64,000 nt of DNA from UBA668 sp040081465 (GCA_040081465.1 JBEBGL010000004.1:62001-126000), one strand, 5' to 3'; positions 33,743-43,235 are shown, counted from the stretch's first letter. Notes: a model not told the origin generated them from the letters alone. Program-made: numbers and translations.

Positions 33743-34645
33743 GTGCGTGCGCTCAATCGCGCCTTTCATGGTCGGCGCCGATTAGGTGTCGCTTCCTTGC
33801 TCGGCGCACCGCTGGGCTGGATGCTGTTCATTTATCTGGGGTCGCTGTTTCTACTTGTGGTCAGCGCGCTTTACCGCCTCGACCCAAAGACCTCAAAGCC
33901 CACTAACGACTTCACGAGCGAGAACCTTGCCGAGGCGTTTCAGTTTTGGGAACCCGGCGTGTGGCCGATCGTGTGGGTGTTCATCCGCACAGTAGGCGTG
34001 GCAATGCTGGTAACGGTCATCTGTTTTCTGATTGCACTGCCAGTCGCGTTCTTCGTCTCCAAGGTGGCGCCGCGCTGGATGCGGCGCGGACTGATTGTCG
34101 CGATGCTGATGCCGCTGTGGGCCGGATACCTCGTCAAGGGCTACGCGTGGCGCGCGATGGTTTCGCCGGCGGGAGGACGTTTCGCGGCAGCCGGGCAAGG
34201 CGATGGCGGCTTTCTCGAGTCCGTCATCGGCTGGACGCCCGGGTATGGGCGCGCCGCGATCGTGATCGCGCTCGTTTACCTGTGGTTGCCGTTCATGATC
34301 TTGCCGATTTATGCCGGTCTCGATCGACTGCCGCCATCGTTGCTTGACGCGGCGAGCGATCTCGGCGCCAAGCCGATGCGCACATTCCGATCGGTGATTT
34401 TGCCGATGCTGTTGCCATCCGTCGCTGCCGGAAGCATCTTCACGTTCTCGTTGACGCTCGGCGACTACATAGTCCCGCAGATAGTCAACAGCGGGCAGGA
34501 ACGGTTCATGTTCGGCACCATCATCAACGCCGCACTTGGAGCGCCGAACCAACCGCTCGCGGCCGCGTACACACTGTGGCCACTCATCATCATCATTCTC
34601 TATCTCGTCGCCATGAAGCGTGCTGGCGCTTTCGAGAACCTGTGA
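33743..34645 (+). CDS. potB: ABC transporter permease, PotB-like
   Basis: Inner-membrane permease with about six helices and the EAA-like loop LLDAASDLGAKPMRTFRSV, which docks to the ATPase. From GTG 33743 it is 300 residues and starts VRALNRAFHGRRR just before the first helix. An in-frame ATG at 33647 would add 32 residues, overlap the end of potD and place the hairpin inside the coding sequence. I favour 33743, but the hairpin next to it makes initiation unusual. Pairs with PotC. Confidence 0.75.
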   Translation: MRALNRAFHGRRRLGVASLLGAPLGWMLFIYLGSLFLLVVSALYRLDPKTSKPTNDFTSENLAEAFQFWEPGVWPIVWVFIRTVGVAMLVTVICFLIALPVAFFVSKVAPRWMRRGLIVAMLMPLWAGYLVKGYAWRAMVSPAGGRFAAAGQGDGGFLESVIGWTPGYGRAAIVIALVYLWLPFMILPIYAGLDRLPPSLLDAASDLGAKPMRTFRSVILPMLLPSVAAGSIFTFSLTLGDYIVPQIVNSGQERFMFGTIINAALGAPNQPLAAAYTLWPLIIIILYLVAMKRAGAFENL

Positions 34646-34661
34646 TCGCGAGTCCGACGCC

Positions 34662-35480
34662 ATGAAACTCTCGCTCCCGGCTCGTTGTGCCTTCGCTGGC
34701 TTCACGCTGTTGACGCTCTTGTTCCTGTACTTGCCTTTGGCGGTCGTGCTGCGTTTGTCTTTCAACCCGGCGAGGTCTGTTTCGTGGCCGGGGTTCAACG
34801 GCTACACGCTCGATTGGTGGCGCAATGCTTGGAGCGCCGATGGCCCCAAGGATGCGTTGATCAACTCTTGCAAGGTCGCCTTTGCCGCAATGTTGATCGC
34901 GCTTGTCTTGGGCACGCTCGCCGCGATGGCCATGGCGCGCTTTCAATTCTTCGGGAAGAACGCCGTCTCATTCCTGATTGTTCTGCCGATTGCGCTTCCG
35001 GGCATCGTCACGGGAATCGCACTGCAAAACACTTTCTCGCGCACCTTCGATCTGGGACTGTTCTCCTTTCGTGTCGGCTTCGGATTCCACTCGCTGATCA
35101 TCGCTCATGCCACGTTCTGTGTTGTCGTCGCATACAACAATGTGATTGCGCGCCTGCGGCGCTCGTCGCCAAACCTGCTTGAGGCGTCGGCCGACCTTGG
35201 AGCGCACGGCACACAAACATTCCGGTACATCACGTTCCCTTTGATGAGGTCGGCGGTCTTGGCCGGTGGCATCCTCGCGTTCGCGCTCAGCTTCGACGAG
35301 ATCGTCGTCACCACGTTCACTTCTGGCGCAGGTTTTCAGACGCTGCCACAGTGGATTCTGGCCAATTTTGGTCGCCCGCAGAGCGTCCCGTTGGTCAACG
35401 TGATGGCTACCTTTGTGATGGTGGTCAGCATCCCTCTCGCGTACTTGGCGCAACGGCTCAGCGATGGCGGGTCTGATTGA
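34662..35480 (+). CDS. potC: ABC transporter permease, PotC-like
   Basis: Second permease of the transporter, 272 residues and about six helices (for example FTLLTLLFLYLPLAVVL and FLIVLPIALPGIVTGIAL). The EAA-type loop LLEASADLGAHGTQTFRYI is present. ATG 34662 is 17 bases after potB. Its stop overlaps the TTG start of ftsY (TTGA), so the essential ftsY is read in the same transcript. Confidence 0.85.
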   Translation: MKLSLPARCAFAGFTLLTLLFLYLPLAVVLRLSFNPARSVSWPGFNGYTLDWWRNAWSADGPKDALINSCKVAFAAMLIALVLGTLAAMAMARFQFFGKNAVSFLIVLPIALPGIVTGIALQNTFSRTFDLGLFSFRVGFGFHSLIIAHATFCVVVAYNNVIARLRRSSPNLLEASADLGAHGTQTFRYITFPLMRSAVLAGGILAFALSFDEIVVTTFTSGAGFQTLPQWILANFGRPQSVPLVNVMATFVMVVSIPLAYLAQRLSDGGSD

Positions 35481-36541
35481 CCTCCATCTACATCATCCTC
35501 GCGGTGGCCGTATTGGTGTTCGGCGCTGGCGTTGTTCTTTGGAACCGACGCAAGGCATCTAAGCCAGCGACGCCAGCTGCCACTGCGCAGCCGGGTTCTA
35601 CGTCACCAGCACTGCGCTCGCGCATGTCGAAAGCGCGCAGCGCATTCAGCGGTGCGCTCATGCGCATCAGCACACGCAGCGGAATCACGTCTGAGACATG
35701 GACTGAACTTGAAGAGGCATTGCTGCTTGCCGACGTAGGGGTGCGGGTCACCGACGAGTTGCTGGCAGGGCTGCGCGCAGCTGTGAAGGCGAAAGAGATA
35801 GTCGAGCCGATGCAATTGGTCGAAGCGTTGCGCGCTGAGATGACAGCGCGACTTTCTGGCGCAGACCGATCGCTGCACCTCAAGCCTGGCGACGCCGACA
35901 GTCCCAATGTCTGGCTGTTCGTTGGAGTGAACGGTGTGGGCAAGACGACCACGATCGGCAAGGTCGCTGCTCAGCAACGCGGCGAGGGCCGCACCGTTCT
36001 GATGGCAGCTGGCGACACGTTCCGCGCGGCGGCGGTCGAGCAGCTCACCACTTGGGCCGAGCGCAGCGGCTCTGAGATCGTGCGTGGTAACGAGGGCGGC
36101 GACCCAAGTTCGGTCATCTTCGACGCCATCGAGCGAGCCAGCGCGCGGCGCATCGACTTGGTGTTGGCCGACACGGCTGGCCGCTTGCACAACAAGAGCA
36201 ACCTGATGGACGAATTGCGCAAAGTGCGGCGAGTGGCAGCCAAAGGTAAAGGCCGTGTCACTGAGGTATTGCTCGTGATTGACGCGACCACCGGTCAGAA
36301 CGGACTCGCGCAGGCCCGCGAGTTTGGCGATGCGACGCGCGTCGACTCGTCTGTCGACGGCACAGGAGTCACTGGGGTCGTCCTCACCAAACTCGATGGC
36401 TCGGCCAAGGGCGGCATCGTGTTTGCGATCGAAACCGAACTCGGGTTGCCAGTGAAACTGGTCGGCATCGGCGAGACCATCGACGATCTGGTCCAGTTCG
36501 ATCCGATCGAATTCGTCGATGCGCTCGTTCAAATCTCCTAA
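35477..36541 (+). CDS. ftsY: Signal recognition particle receptor FtsY
   Basis: GTPase receptor for SRP-ribosome complexes at the membrane. The 354-residue protein begins with a membrane anchor (IYIILAVAVLVFGAGVVLW), as usual in actinobacteria, then the N domain (~75-140) and the G domain: G1 GVNGVGKTTTIGK, G2/I-box region DTFRAAAVEQL, G3 LADTAGRLHNKSNLM, G4 TKLDGSAKGG and G5-like GIGE. TTG 35477 is the start because it gives the anchor and overlaps the potC stop. Confidence 0.93.
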   Translation: MTSIYIILAVAVLVFGAGVVLWNRRKASKPATPAATAQPGSTSPALRSRMSKARSAFSGALMRISTRSGITSETWTELEEALLLADVGVRVTDELLAGLRAAVKAKEIVEPMQLVEALRAEMTARLSGADRSLHLKPGDADSPNVWLFVGVNGVGKTTTIGKVAAQQRGEGRTVLMAAGDTFRAAAVEQLTTWAERSGSEIVRGNEGGDPSSVIFDAIERASARRIDLVLADTAGRLHNKSNLMDELRKVRRVAAKGKGRVTEVLLVIDATTGQNGLAQAREFGDATRVDSSVDGTGVTGVVLTKLDGSAKGGIVFAIETELGLPVKLVGIGETIDDLVQFDPIEFVDALVQIS

Positions 36542-36592
36542 ACATGTCGTCGGTGATTGGAATTGGACTAACGGATCGCCGATGATGTACCG

Positions 36593-38083
36593 GTGAGTTC
36601 AGAGGAACCGAGCGTCGAGGCGGACGCGCCCGAGGAGCCAAACGAGCTCAAGGCGGTACGCAGGGGATATCTGCCTTGTATCGCCGCGACCCTTTGCTCG
36701 GTTGCGGTTCCCGGAATCGGGCATTTAGTTGTTGGCGCTCGCGCTCGTTGGCGCGTCATTGCCGTGTCGTTACTGAATGCCGTTGCAATGATTGTTCTTC
36801 TCGCGATGCTCGGCCCGGTCAGCGGCCGCACCGATCTCGTCGAGGTCATCGAGAGTCGCTTGGTGTTCGTCGGCCTCGCGGTTGTGCTGTTAGTGCTCGC
36901 GGCGACTCGCCTATGGAGTGCGATCGACTCTGCTTGGCAGGCACGTCCGCTAGAGGGTTCGGCCGCGAGGGTTGGCGCGCTCGTGACAGCCGCAACGGTC
37001 ATCATCGTCGGTGTCGGTCCGCTTGTCGTTCTTGCCGACTACATCGTTGAAACCGACAGGGCGGTCGAGAATGTGTTCGGGTCAGAGGATGCGGAAACGG
37101 CACTGCCTTCGGATCTGACGACACCGACTACCGATTCGACGGTTGACCTGACACCGGGAAGCACGACGACGATCGAAAGTACGACGACGACTGTTGCACC
37201 GTTTGCCGAGACCGAACGAGTCAACGTGTTGCTGCTCGGTGGCGATGCTGGCCCTGGCCGCTACGGGCTGCGCACAGACACGATGATCGTCGTCTCGATA
37301 AGTCCGGTCACGGGTGACACAGTGATGATGTCGATTCCGCGCAACCTGCGTAACTTGCCCTTCCCGCCAGGCACTCGTCTCAACGAACTGCACCCGGACG
37401 GCTTTAACGACCTAGCCAACGCGGTTTATCCCATCGTCGCGGCAAACCCTGGGCGTTACGGCGAGGGCGAAGCCCACGACGTCGCAACGCAGGCGATCAA
37501 GCAGGGAATCGCGCAGTTTCTCGGCATACCCATCCACTACTACGTGTTGGTCGACATGTTCGGTTTCATCGACGTCGTGGATGCGCTCGGTGGCGTAGAC
37601 ATCTACCTGCCGGAACGAATTCACACCGCGCGCAGCCCTTCAAAGAACATGGAGCAGGTTCCAAAATACTTCGAGGCCGGGCAGCATCACTTCAACGGCA
37701 TCGAGACGCTCGCGTACGCGCGCACGCGTTACTCGGACAGCGATTACGGCCGAATGGGTCGTCAGCGGTGCGTGATGGGTGCGATCGCCGCCGCTGCGAC
37801 ACCGCGCGCATTGGCGACCGGCTTGACCGATCTTGTCAGTGCTTTCGGTGAGGCCGTGAGCACCGATATACCACGGAGTCGACTAGGCGAAATGGCGCAG
37901 CTAGTCGATCGCTATGTCGGTGCCGGCGGATTCGACGAAGTACGCACTCTGCATCTTGCTCCGCCGACGATCGATAGCGCTGGCTGGGATCCTGCGGTAG
38001 TGCGCCAACTCGTCACCGACGTGTTGGGCGGCCAGGAACCTGACGGCACCAAGTCCACTTCCGAACAGTGTGGTAAGGCCTAG
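36593..38083 (+). CDS. LytR-CpsA-Psr (LCP) family cell-wall polymer ligase
   Basis: The 496-residue protein has a cytoplasmic N-terminus, four hydrophobic segments within ~45-160, a Thr/Ser-rich spacer (~175-205) and an extracellular LCP domain (~208-470): NVLLLGGDAGPGRYGLRTDTMIVVS split as GGDAG, RTDTM, and the arginine-rich SIPRNLRNLP, plus YYVLVDMFGFIDVVDALGG and YARTRYSDSDYGRMGRQR. LCP enzymes transfer polymers from undecaprenyl carriers to peptidoglycan (arabinogalactan or teichoic-type). The extra N-terminal helices are more than the single anchor usual in the family. GATGAT 6 bases before GTG 36593 suggests a leaderless start. Confidence 0.87.
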   Translation: MSSEEPSVEADAPEEPNELKAVRRGYLPCIAATLCSVAVPGIGHLVVGARARWRVIAVSLLNAVAMIVLLAMLGPVSGRTDLVEVIESRLVFVGLAVVLLVLAATRLWSAIDSAWQARPLEGSAARVGALVTAATVIIVGVGPLVVLADYIVETDRAVENVFGSEDAETALPSDLTTPTTDSTVDLTPGSTTTIESTTTTVAPFAETERVNVLLLGGDAGPGRYGLRTDTMIVVSISPVTGDTVMMSIPRNLRNLPFPPGTRLNELHPDGFNDLANAVYPIVAANPGRYGEGEAHDVATQAIKQGIAQFLGIPIHYYVLVDMFGFIDVVDALGGVDIYLPERIHTARSPSKNMEQVPKYFEAGQHHFNGIETLAYARTRYSDSDYGRMGRQRCVMGAIAAAATPRALATGLTDLVSAFGEAVSTDIPRSRLGEMAQLVDRYVGAGGFDEVRTLHLAPPTIDSAGWDPAVVRQLVTDVLGGQEPDGTKSTSEQCGKA

Positions 38084-38085
38084 CC

Positions 38086-39513
38086 ATGTTTGATTCCTTG
38101 TCGTCACGCCTTGAGGGCATTGTCAAGAAGTTGCGCGGCAGGGGTCGCTTAACCGCCGCCGATGTCGACGAGATGCTGACCGAGATACGAACTGCGCTGC
38201 TCGAAGCCGACGTCAACGTTGGTGTCGTGCGCAGTGTGATTGAGCGCATTCGCGAACAGGCGGTTGGAGCGCGACTGAGTGAAGCGCTCGACCCTGGCCA
38301 GCAGATCGTCAAGATCGTGAACCAAGAGCTGACCGCGATGCTGGGCGGCGAGACGCTGAAGATCAGTTACGCCAGCCGTCCGCCGACCGTTGTCTTGATG
38401 GCAGGTCTGCAGGGCTCGGGTAAGACGACGAGCGCGGCGAAGCTGGCGCGCTGGTTCAAGAGCCAAGGTCGTCAGCCTTTGTTAGTCGGTGCCGACCTAC
38501 AGCGTCCAGCGGCTGTTGAGCAGCTACGCACTCTCGGCCGCCAGATCGATGTACCCGTGTTCAGCGAGCCCGGCGACCCTGTCAAGACTGCGAAGCGTGG
38601 CCTCGCGGAAGCGCGTCGTCTCGGACGCGATGTGCTGATCGTCGACACCGCCGGTCGACTCGCGATCGACGCCGAAATGATGGAGCAGGTGCGACAGATC
38701 TCAAAGGTCGTCGAACCGAACTACACGTTCCTCGTCATCGACGCCATGACCGGCCAGGACGCAGTCTCCGTCGCGGAAGCGTTCCACCGGACGTTGGCGA
38801 TCGATGGTGTCATCCTTTCGAAGCTCGATGGCGACGCGCGTGGTGGTGCGGCGCTTAGCGTCAAGGAAGTTATTGGACGGCCGATCGCATTCGCCAGCAC
38901 TGGTGAGAAGCTGAACGAGTTCGAGCAATTCCATCCCGATCGAATGGCCGGTCGCATCCTCGGCATGGGCGACGTGTTGAGCCTGATCGAAAGCGCCGAG
39001 CAGGCATTCGATCAGGACCAGGCGCAACTGGCGGCCGAGCGCATGCTCGACGGCGAGTTCACGCTCGACGACTTCCTCGAACAAATGCAGGCGCTGAAGA
39101 AGATGGGCCCTCTCAGCAACGTTCTCGGCATGATGCCCGGAATGCCCAAGGAGATGAAGGGTGCCGAGATCGGCGACGACGCGTTGAAGCCGGTGGAGGC
39201 GATCATTCGCAGCATGACCTCGCTCGAGCGGCGTAAACCGGAACTGCTGAACGGCAGTCGGCGCACTCGCATCGCGAACGGCAGCGGGACAACCGTCGGT
39301 GAGGTGAATCGCCTGGTCAAGCAGTTCCAGGAAATGCAGAAGATGATGAAGCGAATGGGTGCGGGTAGTCGTGGCGGCAAGAAGGGCGGCAAGGGTCGGC
39401 TTGCGGGCTTGGCTGGACTAGGCGGGATGCAGGGTATGCAAGGCATGCCGGGAATGCCCGGGCAAGGGCTACCCGGGCAAGGGCCGCCAGGTGGCTTCCC
39501 GCAGTTCAATTGA
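38086..39513 (+). CDS. ffh: Signal recognition particle protein Ffh (SRP54)
   Basis: SRP GTPase of 475 residues that binds signal sequences and 4.5S RNA. G1 is GLQGSGKTTSAAKLA, then GADLQRPAAVEQL, DTAGRLAIDAEMM and LSKLDGDARGGAAL. The M domain (~300-440) has MGPLSNVLGMMPGM and the RNA-binding SRRTRIANGSGT. The C-terminal ~40 residues are a Gly/Met/Pro repeat (GMQGMQGMPGMPGQG), a flexible Met-rich tail. It starts 3 bases after the LCP gene. Confidence 0.95.
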   Translation: MFDSLSSRLEGIVKKLRGRGRLTAADVDEMLTEIRTALLEADVNVGVVRSVIERIREQAVGARLSEALDPGQQIVKIVNQELTAMLGGETLKISYASRPPTVVLMAGLQGSGKTTSAAKLARWFKSQGRQPLLVGADLQRPAAVEQLRTLGRQIDVPVFSEPGDPVKTAKRGLAEARRLGRDVLIVDTAGRLAIDAEMMEQVRQISKVVEPNYTFLVIDAMTGQDAVSVAEAFHRTLAIDGVILSKLDGDARGGAALSVKEVIGRPIAFASTGEKLNEFEQFHPDRMAGRILGMGDVLSLIESAEQAFDQDQAQLAAERMLDGEFTLDDFLEQMQALKKMGPLSNVLGMMPGMPKEMKGAEIGDDALKPVEAIIRSMTSLERRKPELLNGSRRTRIANGSGTTVGEVNRLVKQFQEMQKMMKRMGAGSRGGKKGGKGRLAGLAGLGGMQGMQGMPGMPGQGLPGQGPPGGFPQFN

Positions 39514-39571
39514 TAGCCTCATCTAGTCCGCAAACCGTGTTGCGAACCACTTTTAGGGAGCACCAAAGTCC

Positions 39572-39844
39572 ATGTCAGTGAAGCTGCGCCTAACCCGAGT
39601 CGGCAAGACCAAGCAGCCGCATTACCGCATTGTCGCCGCCGACAGTCGGTCGCCGCGCGATGGTCGTTTCATCCAGATCCTTGGTACCTACAACCCGCGT
39701 GAAGAGCCGTCCGCGTTGAAGGTCGACAACAGCAAGGCCGTTAAGTGGTTGCTCGATGGTGCGCAGCCGACCGAGCGCGTGAAGAAGCTGCTCGAGATTT
39801 CGGGTGCGTGGGCCGAATTCGGCACCGCTCGCGCCGCGAAGTAA
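39572..39844 (+). CDS. rpsP: 30S ribosomal protein S16
   Basis: The 90-residue protein begins MSVKLRLTRVGKTKQPHYRIV, and has ADSRSPRDGRFIQILGTYNPR, the family signature. AGGGAG lies ~12 bases before ATG 39572 as the ribosome-binding site. It heads the rpsP-khpA-rimM group downstream of ffh. Confidence 0.95.
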   Translation: MSVKLRLTRVGKTKQPHYRIVAADSRSPRDGRFIQILGTYNPREEPSALKVDNSKAVKWLLDGAQPTERVKKLLEISGAWAEFGTARAAK

Positions 39845-39863
39845 CTCCGGTAGCGAGAACAAC

Positions 39864-40133
39864 ATGACCGACGTCGATCCAAACCAGATTCCTGCACCCA
39901 CCGCGACTGCTGTGCTGACGCATGTCGTGCGGTCGATCGTCGACGATCCCGAGGCCGTCAAGGTTGACGCCAAGGAAAGCCGTGGCCGCATTCGGCTGGA
40001 AGTTCGAGTTGGCCCAGGCGATCTTGGCCGCGTGATTGGCCGTCGTGGCCGCACAGCGCAGAGCATCCGCACGCTGGTTCGTGCCGCTGCGACACGCGAC
40101 GACGTCGAGGTCGACGTCGACTTTGCCGACTAA
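39864..40133 (+). CDS. khpA: KH-domain RNA-binding protein KhpA
   Basis: The 89-residue protein (YlqC family) has a central KH fold with GRVIGRRGRTAQSIRTLV, the GxxG loop that grips single-stranded RNA. The place between rpsP and rimM is the standard one. With KhpB it regulates cell-division and elongation mRNAs in other Gram-positives. ATG 39864 starts 19 bases after rpsP. Confidence 0.92.
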   Translation: MTDVDPNQIPAPTATAVLTHVVRSIVDDPEAVKVDAKESRGRIRLEVRVGPGDLGRVIGRRGRTAQSIRTLVRAAATRDDVEVDVDFAD

Positions 40134-40156
40134 CGCTTGCTTACTAAGTAGGCCAA

Positions 40157-40633
40157 GTGTCTGATCCGTTGCTAGAAGTTGGCCACATCGGCCGCGCCCA
40201 CGGTGTACGCGGTGCTGTATACGTCAACCTGCTAACAGATCGTGAAGAGCGATTGGCCGTGGGTGCTCGACTTCGTGCAGGCGAGCGCTGGCTGACGGTC
40301 GAGGCCGCGCGTCCAGCCGGGACGCGCTGGCTGGTGCAATTCGAGGGCTGCTCCGACCGCAATGCAGCGGAACTGTTGGTAAGCACAGCGCTGTTTGCCG
40401 AACCGCTTCCCGAAGCGTCGGATGGCCTTTATGTGCATCAGCTCATTGGGTCCGACGTAGTGGGGTTGGACGGCCACTCATATGGACGCTGTGTGGCCGT
40501 TATTGCCAATCCGGCCCACGACTTGCTCGAGTTAGAGGACGGGTCCTTGGTGCCCACGGTGTTCATCACCGCGTCCACGGCCGGCCAAGTCGTGATAAAT
40601 CCGCCTGAAGGCTTGTTCGATCTCGGGGAATGA
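40157..40633 (+). CDS. rimM: Ribosome maturation factor RimM
   Basis: Helps assemble the 30S head around S19. The 158-residue protein starts VSDPLLEVGHIGRAHGVRGAVYV, with the HGVRG motif, a beta-barrel N-domain, and a PRC-barrel C-domain (HQLIGSDVVGLDG ... LLELEDGSLVPTVF). GTG 40157 is the start. In most bacteria trmD and rplS follow; here a polysaccharide locus begins instead. Confidence 0.92.
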   Translation: MSDPLLEVGHIGRAHGVRGAVYVNLLTDREERLAVGARLRAGERWLTVEAARPAGTRWLVQFEGCSDRNAAELLVSTALFAEPLPEASDGLYVHQLIGSDVVGLDGHSYGRCVAVIANPAHDLLELEDGSLVPTVFITASTAGQVVINPPEGLFDLGE

Positions 40634-40719
40634 CGGCCGCTCGTCGATTGTCAACTCGTGGTTCGGTTGAGTCAAGAGTTCGTCAAATCTAAGGGCTCGG
40701 CCGACAGGGAGTGATCATC

Positions 40720-42264
40720 ATGAGTTACCTTCGCTCAAGCAGGTCAATGGTCTCGCGGTGGGAGAGAACGATGGGCAGCCATTTGAAGAGCAGCAAACTA
40801 AAAGTGATTCTGATCACGGGCGACGCGATCGCTTTCGCACTTGGCTTCGCGCTGATGGTCGACGTCGCGAACTTCCCGCAGAGTCACGGCTGGGCGAAGT
40901 CAGTCGCTGTCGTTTCCGCCGCGGTTGCAATTGGGCTGGTCGCAGCTCGCTCGCAAGGACTGTTCCTCGCACGCGTGAGCGCCGTTCGGATTGTCGAACT
41001 GACGCGCAGCACCCGTGCTGTCAGCATCACAGTTGCGGGCATGATCATTTTCGATCGCATCACCGACATCGGCTTTCGGATCCGCTACATCCTGGGCGGC
41101 GCCGCCGTCGCCTGGCTGGTCTTCGTCATTCTGCGTTCGGTCTTTCGGGGCTGGGTTGCGACGAAGCGTGCTAACGGTCTGCACCAGCGACCGGTAATCG
41201 TCATCGGTGCCGACGAAGAGGCCGCTCGACTGATCGAACTGTTTGCTACCCACGCCGACCTCGGCATGTCGGTAGTTGGCATCGTTGGCAACCGCGGTGA
41301 GGCCGTGCGCCACAACATGGGCGCACTGTGGTTGGGCGAGGCCGAGCAGGCAGAAGCGTTGGTCGCTACGCATCGGGTGTCGGGCGTTGTGGTTTCGCCG
41401 ACGGCGCTTGGCCCTACCCGCCTTCATGAACTGATTCGAAACCTTCAGCGCCACGATCTGCATGTGCACCTCGCAACCGGAGTATCGGGCATCGACGCTC
41501 GACGTTTGCGACGCTTGTCGTTGTCGCACGAACCTTTGCTTTACGTTGAGGCTCCTCCGTTGTCGCGGATTCAGTTGGCACTCAAGCGCGCGTTCGATGT
41601 CGTGGCGTCAACTGTGCTGCTTGTTCTGGCGGCGCCGCTGTTGGGTGTCATAGCGCTAGCTGTCCGAATTGGCGACAAGGGGCCGATCGTCTTTCGCCAG
41701 CAGCGCGTCGGACGAGGCGGCGCAACGTTCGACGTCTTGAAGTTCCGCACGATGGCCGTAGATGCCGAAGCCCGACTGGCCGCGCTGAAGGCGAACAACG
41801 AGCGCAGCGGGCCACTATTCAAGATGGAGCGCGACCCGCGCGTTACTCGCGTTGGCCGGCTGCTCCGCGAGACCAGCCTGGACGAGCTGCCGCAGCTGGT
41901 CAACGTTCTGCGCGGCGAGATGAGCTTGGTCGGTCCGCGACCGGCGTTGCCTTCCGAGGTCGCAAGCTTCGCGCCCGACCTTCGCGAGCGCGAGCAAGTG
42001 CGCCCAGGTATCACCGGCCTCTGGCAGACCGAGGCACGCGACAATCCTTCATTCGAGACTTACCGGCGCCTCGACCTGTTCTACGTCGAAAACTGGTCGG
42101 TCACTCTCGACCTCATGATTCTGTTGGGGACGATCGAGCATCTTGTCGTTCGGTTCTTCGCTGCATTTCGTCGCAAGCCGGAACTGCGGCTGCCTGGCGA
42201 GCTCAATCCGGGTGCGTTGGTTACCGATGCGCCACGCGTCGCGTTGGCGGAGAGTGCAGCATGA
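40720..42264 (+). CDS. Polyprenyl-phosphate sugar-1-phosphate transferase (WcaJ/WbaP type)
   Basis: Initiating glycosyltransferase that moves a sugar-1-phosphate onto undecaprenyl phosphate. The 514-residue protein has four N-terminal helices (~25-150), a CoA-binding-like middle domain (VIVIGADEEAARLIEL), a fifth helix (~ 295-315) and the C-terminal bacterial sugar transferase domain: QRVGRGGATFDVLKFRTM, DELPQLVNVLRGEMSLVGPRP and GITGLWQ. ATG 40720 has AGGGAG ~8 bases upstream; an in-frame GTG at 40711 is less likely. It opens the polysaccharide locus; its 3' end overlaps the next gene by 4 bases. Confidence 0.88.
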   Translation: MSYLRSSRSMVSRWERTMGSHLKSSKLKVILITGDAIAFALGFALMVDVANFPQSHGWAKSVAVVSAAVAIGLVAARSQGLFLARVSAVRIVELTRSTRAVSITVAGMIIFDRITDIGFRIRYILGGAAVAWLVFVILRSVFRGWVATKRANGLHQRPVIVIGADEEAARLIELFATHADLGMSVVGIVGNRGEAVRHNMGALWLGEAEQAEALVATHRVSGVVVSPTALGPTRLHELIRNLQRHDLHVHLATGVSGIDARRLRRLSLSHEPLLYVEAPPLSRIQLALKRAFDVVASTVLLVLAAPLLGVIALAVRIGDKGPIVFRQQRVGRGGATFDVLKFRTMAVDAEARLAALKANNERSGPLFKMERDPRVTRVGRLLRETSLDELPQLVNVLRGEMSLVGPRPALPSEVASFAPDLREREQVRPGITGLWQTEARDNPSFETYRRLDLFYVENWSVTLDLMILLGTIEHLVVRFFAAFRRKPELRLPGELNPGALVTDAPRVALAESAA

Positions 42265-43235
42265 GCCGCCGTCGTTTAGCTCTCGTCGGCGCTGGCCAAA
42301 TGGGCTCGAGTCATGCTCGCATCATCGCCGAATCGCCGCTGGCCGATCTGGCAGTCGTGATCGACGTCGATGCCGAGGCAGCGAAGCGCGTCGCGGGAGC
42401 GTACGACAGCGTGCCCTCGACCAATCTTGAGGACGCCCTTGATTGCGACGGCGTCATCATCGCTGGCAGTACTGCGGCGCGTATGGAGTGCGTGCTGCCG
42501 TTGCTTCAGGCCGGGCTTCCGATGCTTGTCGAGAAGCCGTTCGCACCGACACTTGCCGAACTCGATCAGTTGCTCGCTATCGCGCAGCAGCGCGAGATTC
42601 CGGTGATGTGCGGGTTTGTCGAGCGTTTCAACGCAGCGTTTCGCACAGCGCTGCAAGTGCTTGACGGGCCAGCAACGCATCTTCTTGCAATTCGGCACTC
42701 GCCGTCAGCAACCCGCATCAGCTCTAGCGTGGTGAACGACCTAATGCTGCACGACCTCGATGTGGCGCAGCGCCTCTTCGGCGATGTTCCCGGCGAGGTA
42801 GTCGGTTCTGCATGTGTGCGCCCCCCAACCTCCGAGTGGAATGAGATTGCGGACTGCACGATCGCCTTTCCGCCGTCACCCGACCAGCCGCAGGGCATCG
42901 CGACGCTGTCGGCCAATCGGATGGGCCAGCGCAAAGTGCGATCACTCACGATCCATACTGCGACGAAGTTGGTCGAGGTCGATCTACTTCGTCAAGACGT
43001 GACCGTCTACCGCAACGTCAGCCAAGAGATGCTGCATTCAGCTGGCGGGATCGGTTATCGGTCGTCGACCGAAGTTGAGTTGCCGTTTGTCCGCCACCAA
43101 GGTGAGCCGTTGGCTTTGCAGCTCGGGCACTTCCTCGATCTCATTGACGGCGTCGCCGACCCGGTTGAAGAGCGTCGCCAGATTCGACCTGCTCACGTCT
43201 TCGCCGAGCAGATCGAAACTGCCTCGCGTCGCTAG
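42261..43235 (+). CDS. Gfo/Idh/MocA oxidoreductase, WbpB-like
   Basis: NAD-dependent sugar oxidoreductase of 324 residues. The Rossmann motif RLALVGAGQMGSSHARII and the MLVEKPFAPT loop with the catalytic Lys are present; the length fits WbpB (~316). In the UDP-2,3-diacetamido-mannuronic acid pathway WbpB oxidises C3 of UDP-GlcNAcA. Neighbouring WbpI-, WbpE- and WbpD-like genes support that role. Overlaps the previous gene (ATGA) and converges with the epimerase gene. Confidence 0.78.
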   Translation: MSRRRLALVGAGQMGSSHARIIAESPLADLAVVIDVDAEAAKRVAGAYDSVPSTNLEDALDCDGVIIAGSTAARMECVLPLLQAGLPMLVEKPFAPTLAELDQLLAIAQQREIPVMCGFVERFNAAFRTALQVLDGPATHLLAIRHSPSATRISSSVVNDLMLHDLDVAQRLFGDVPGEVVGSACVRPPTSEWNEIADCTIAFPPSPDQPQGIATLSANRMGQRKVRSLTIHTATKLVEVDLLRQDVTVYRNVSQEMLHSAGGIGYRSSTEVELPFVRHQGEPLALQLGHFLDLIDGVADPVEERRQIRPAHVFAEQIETASRR

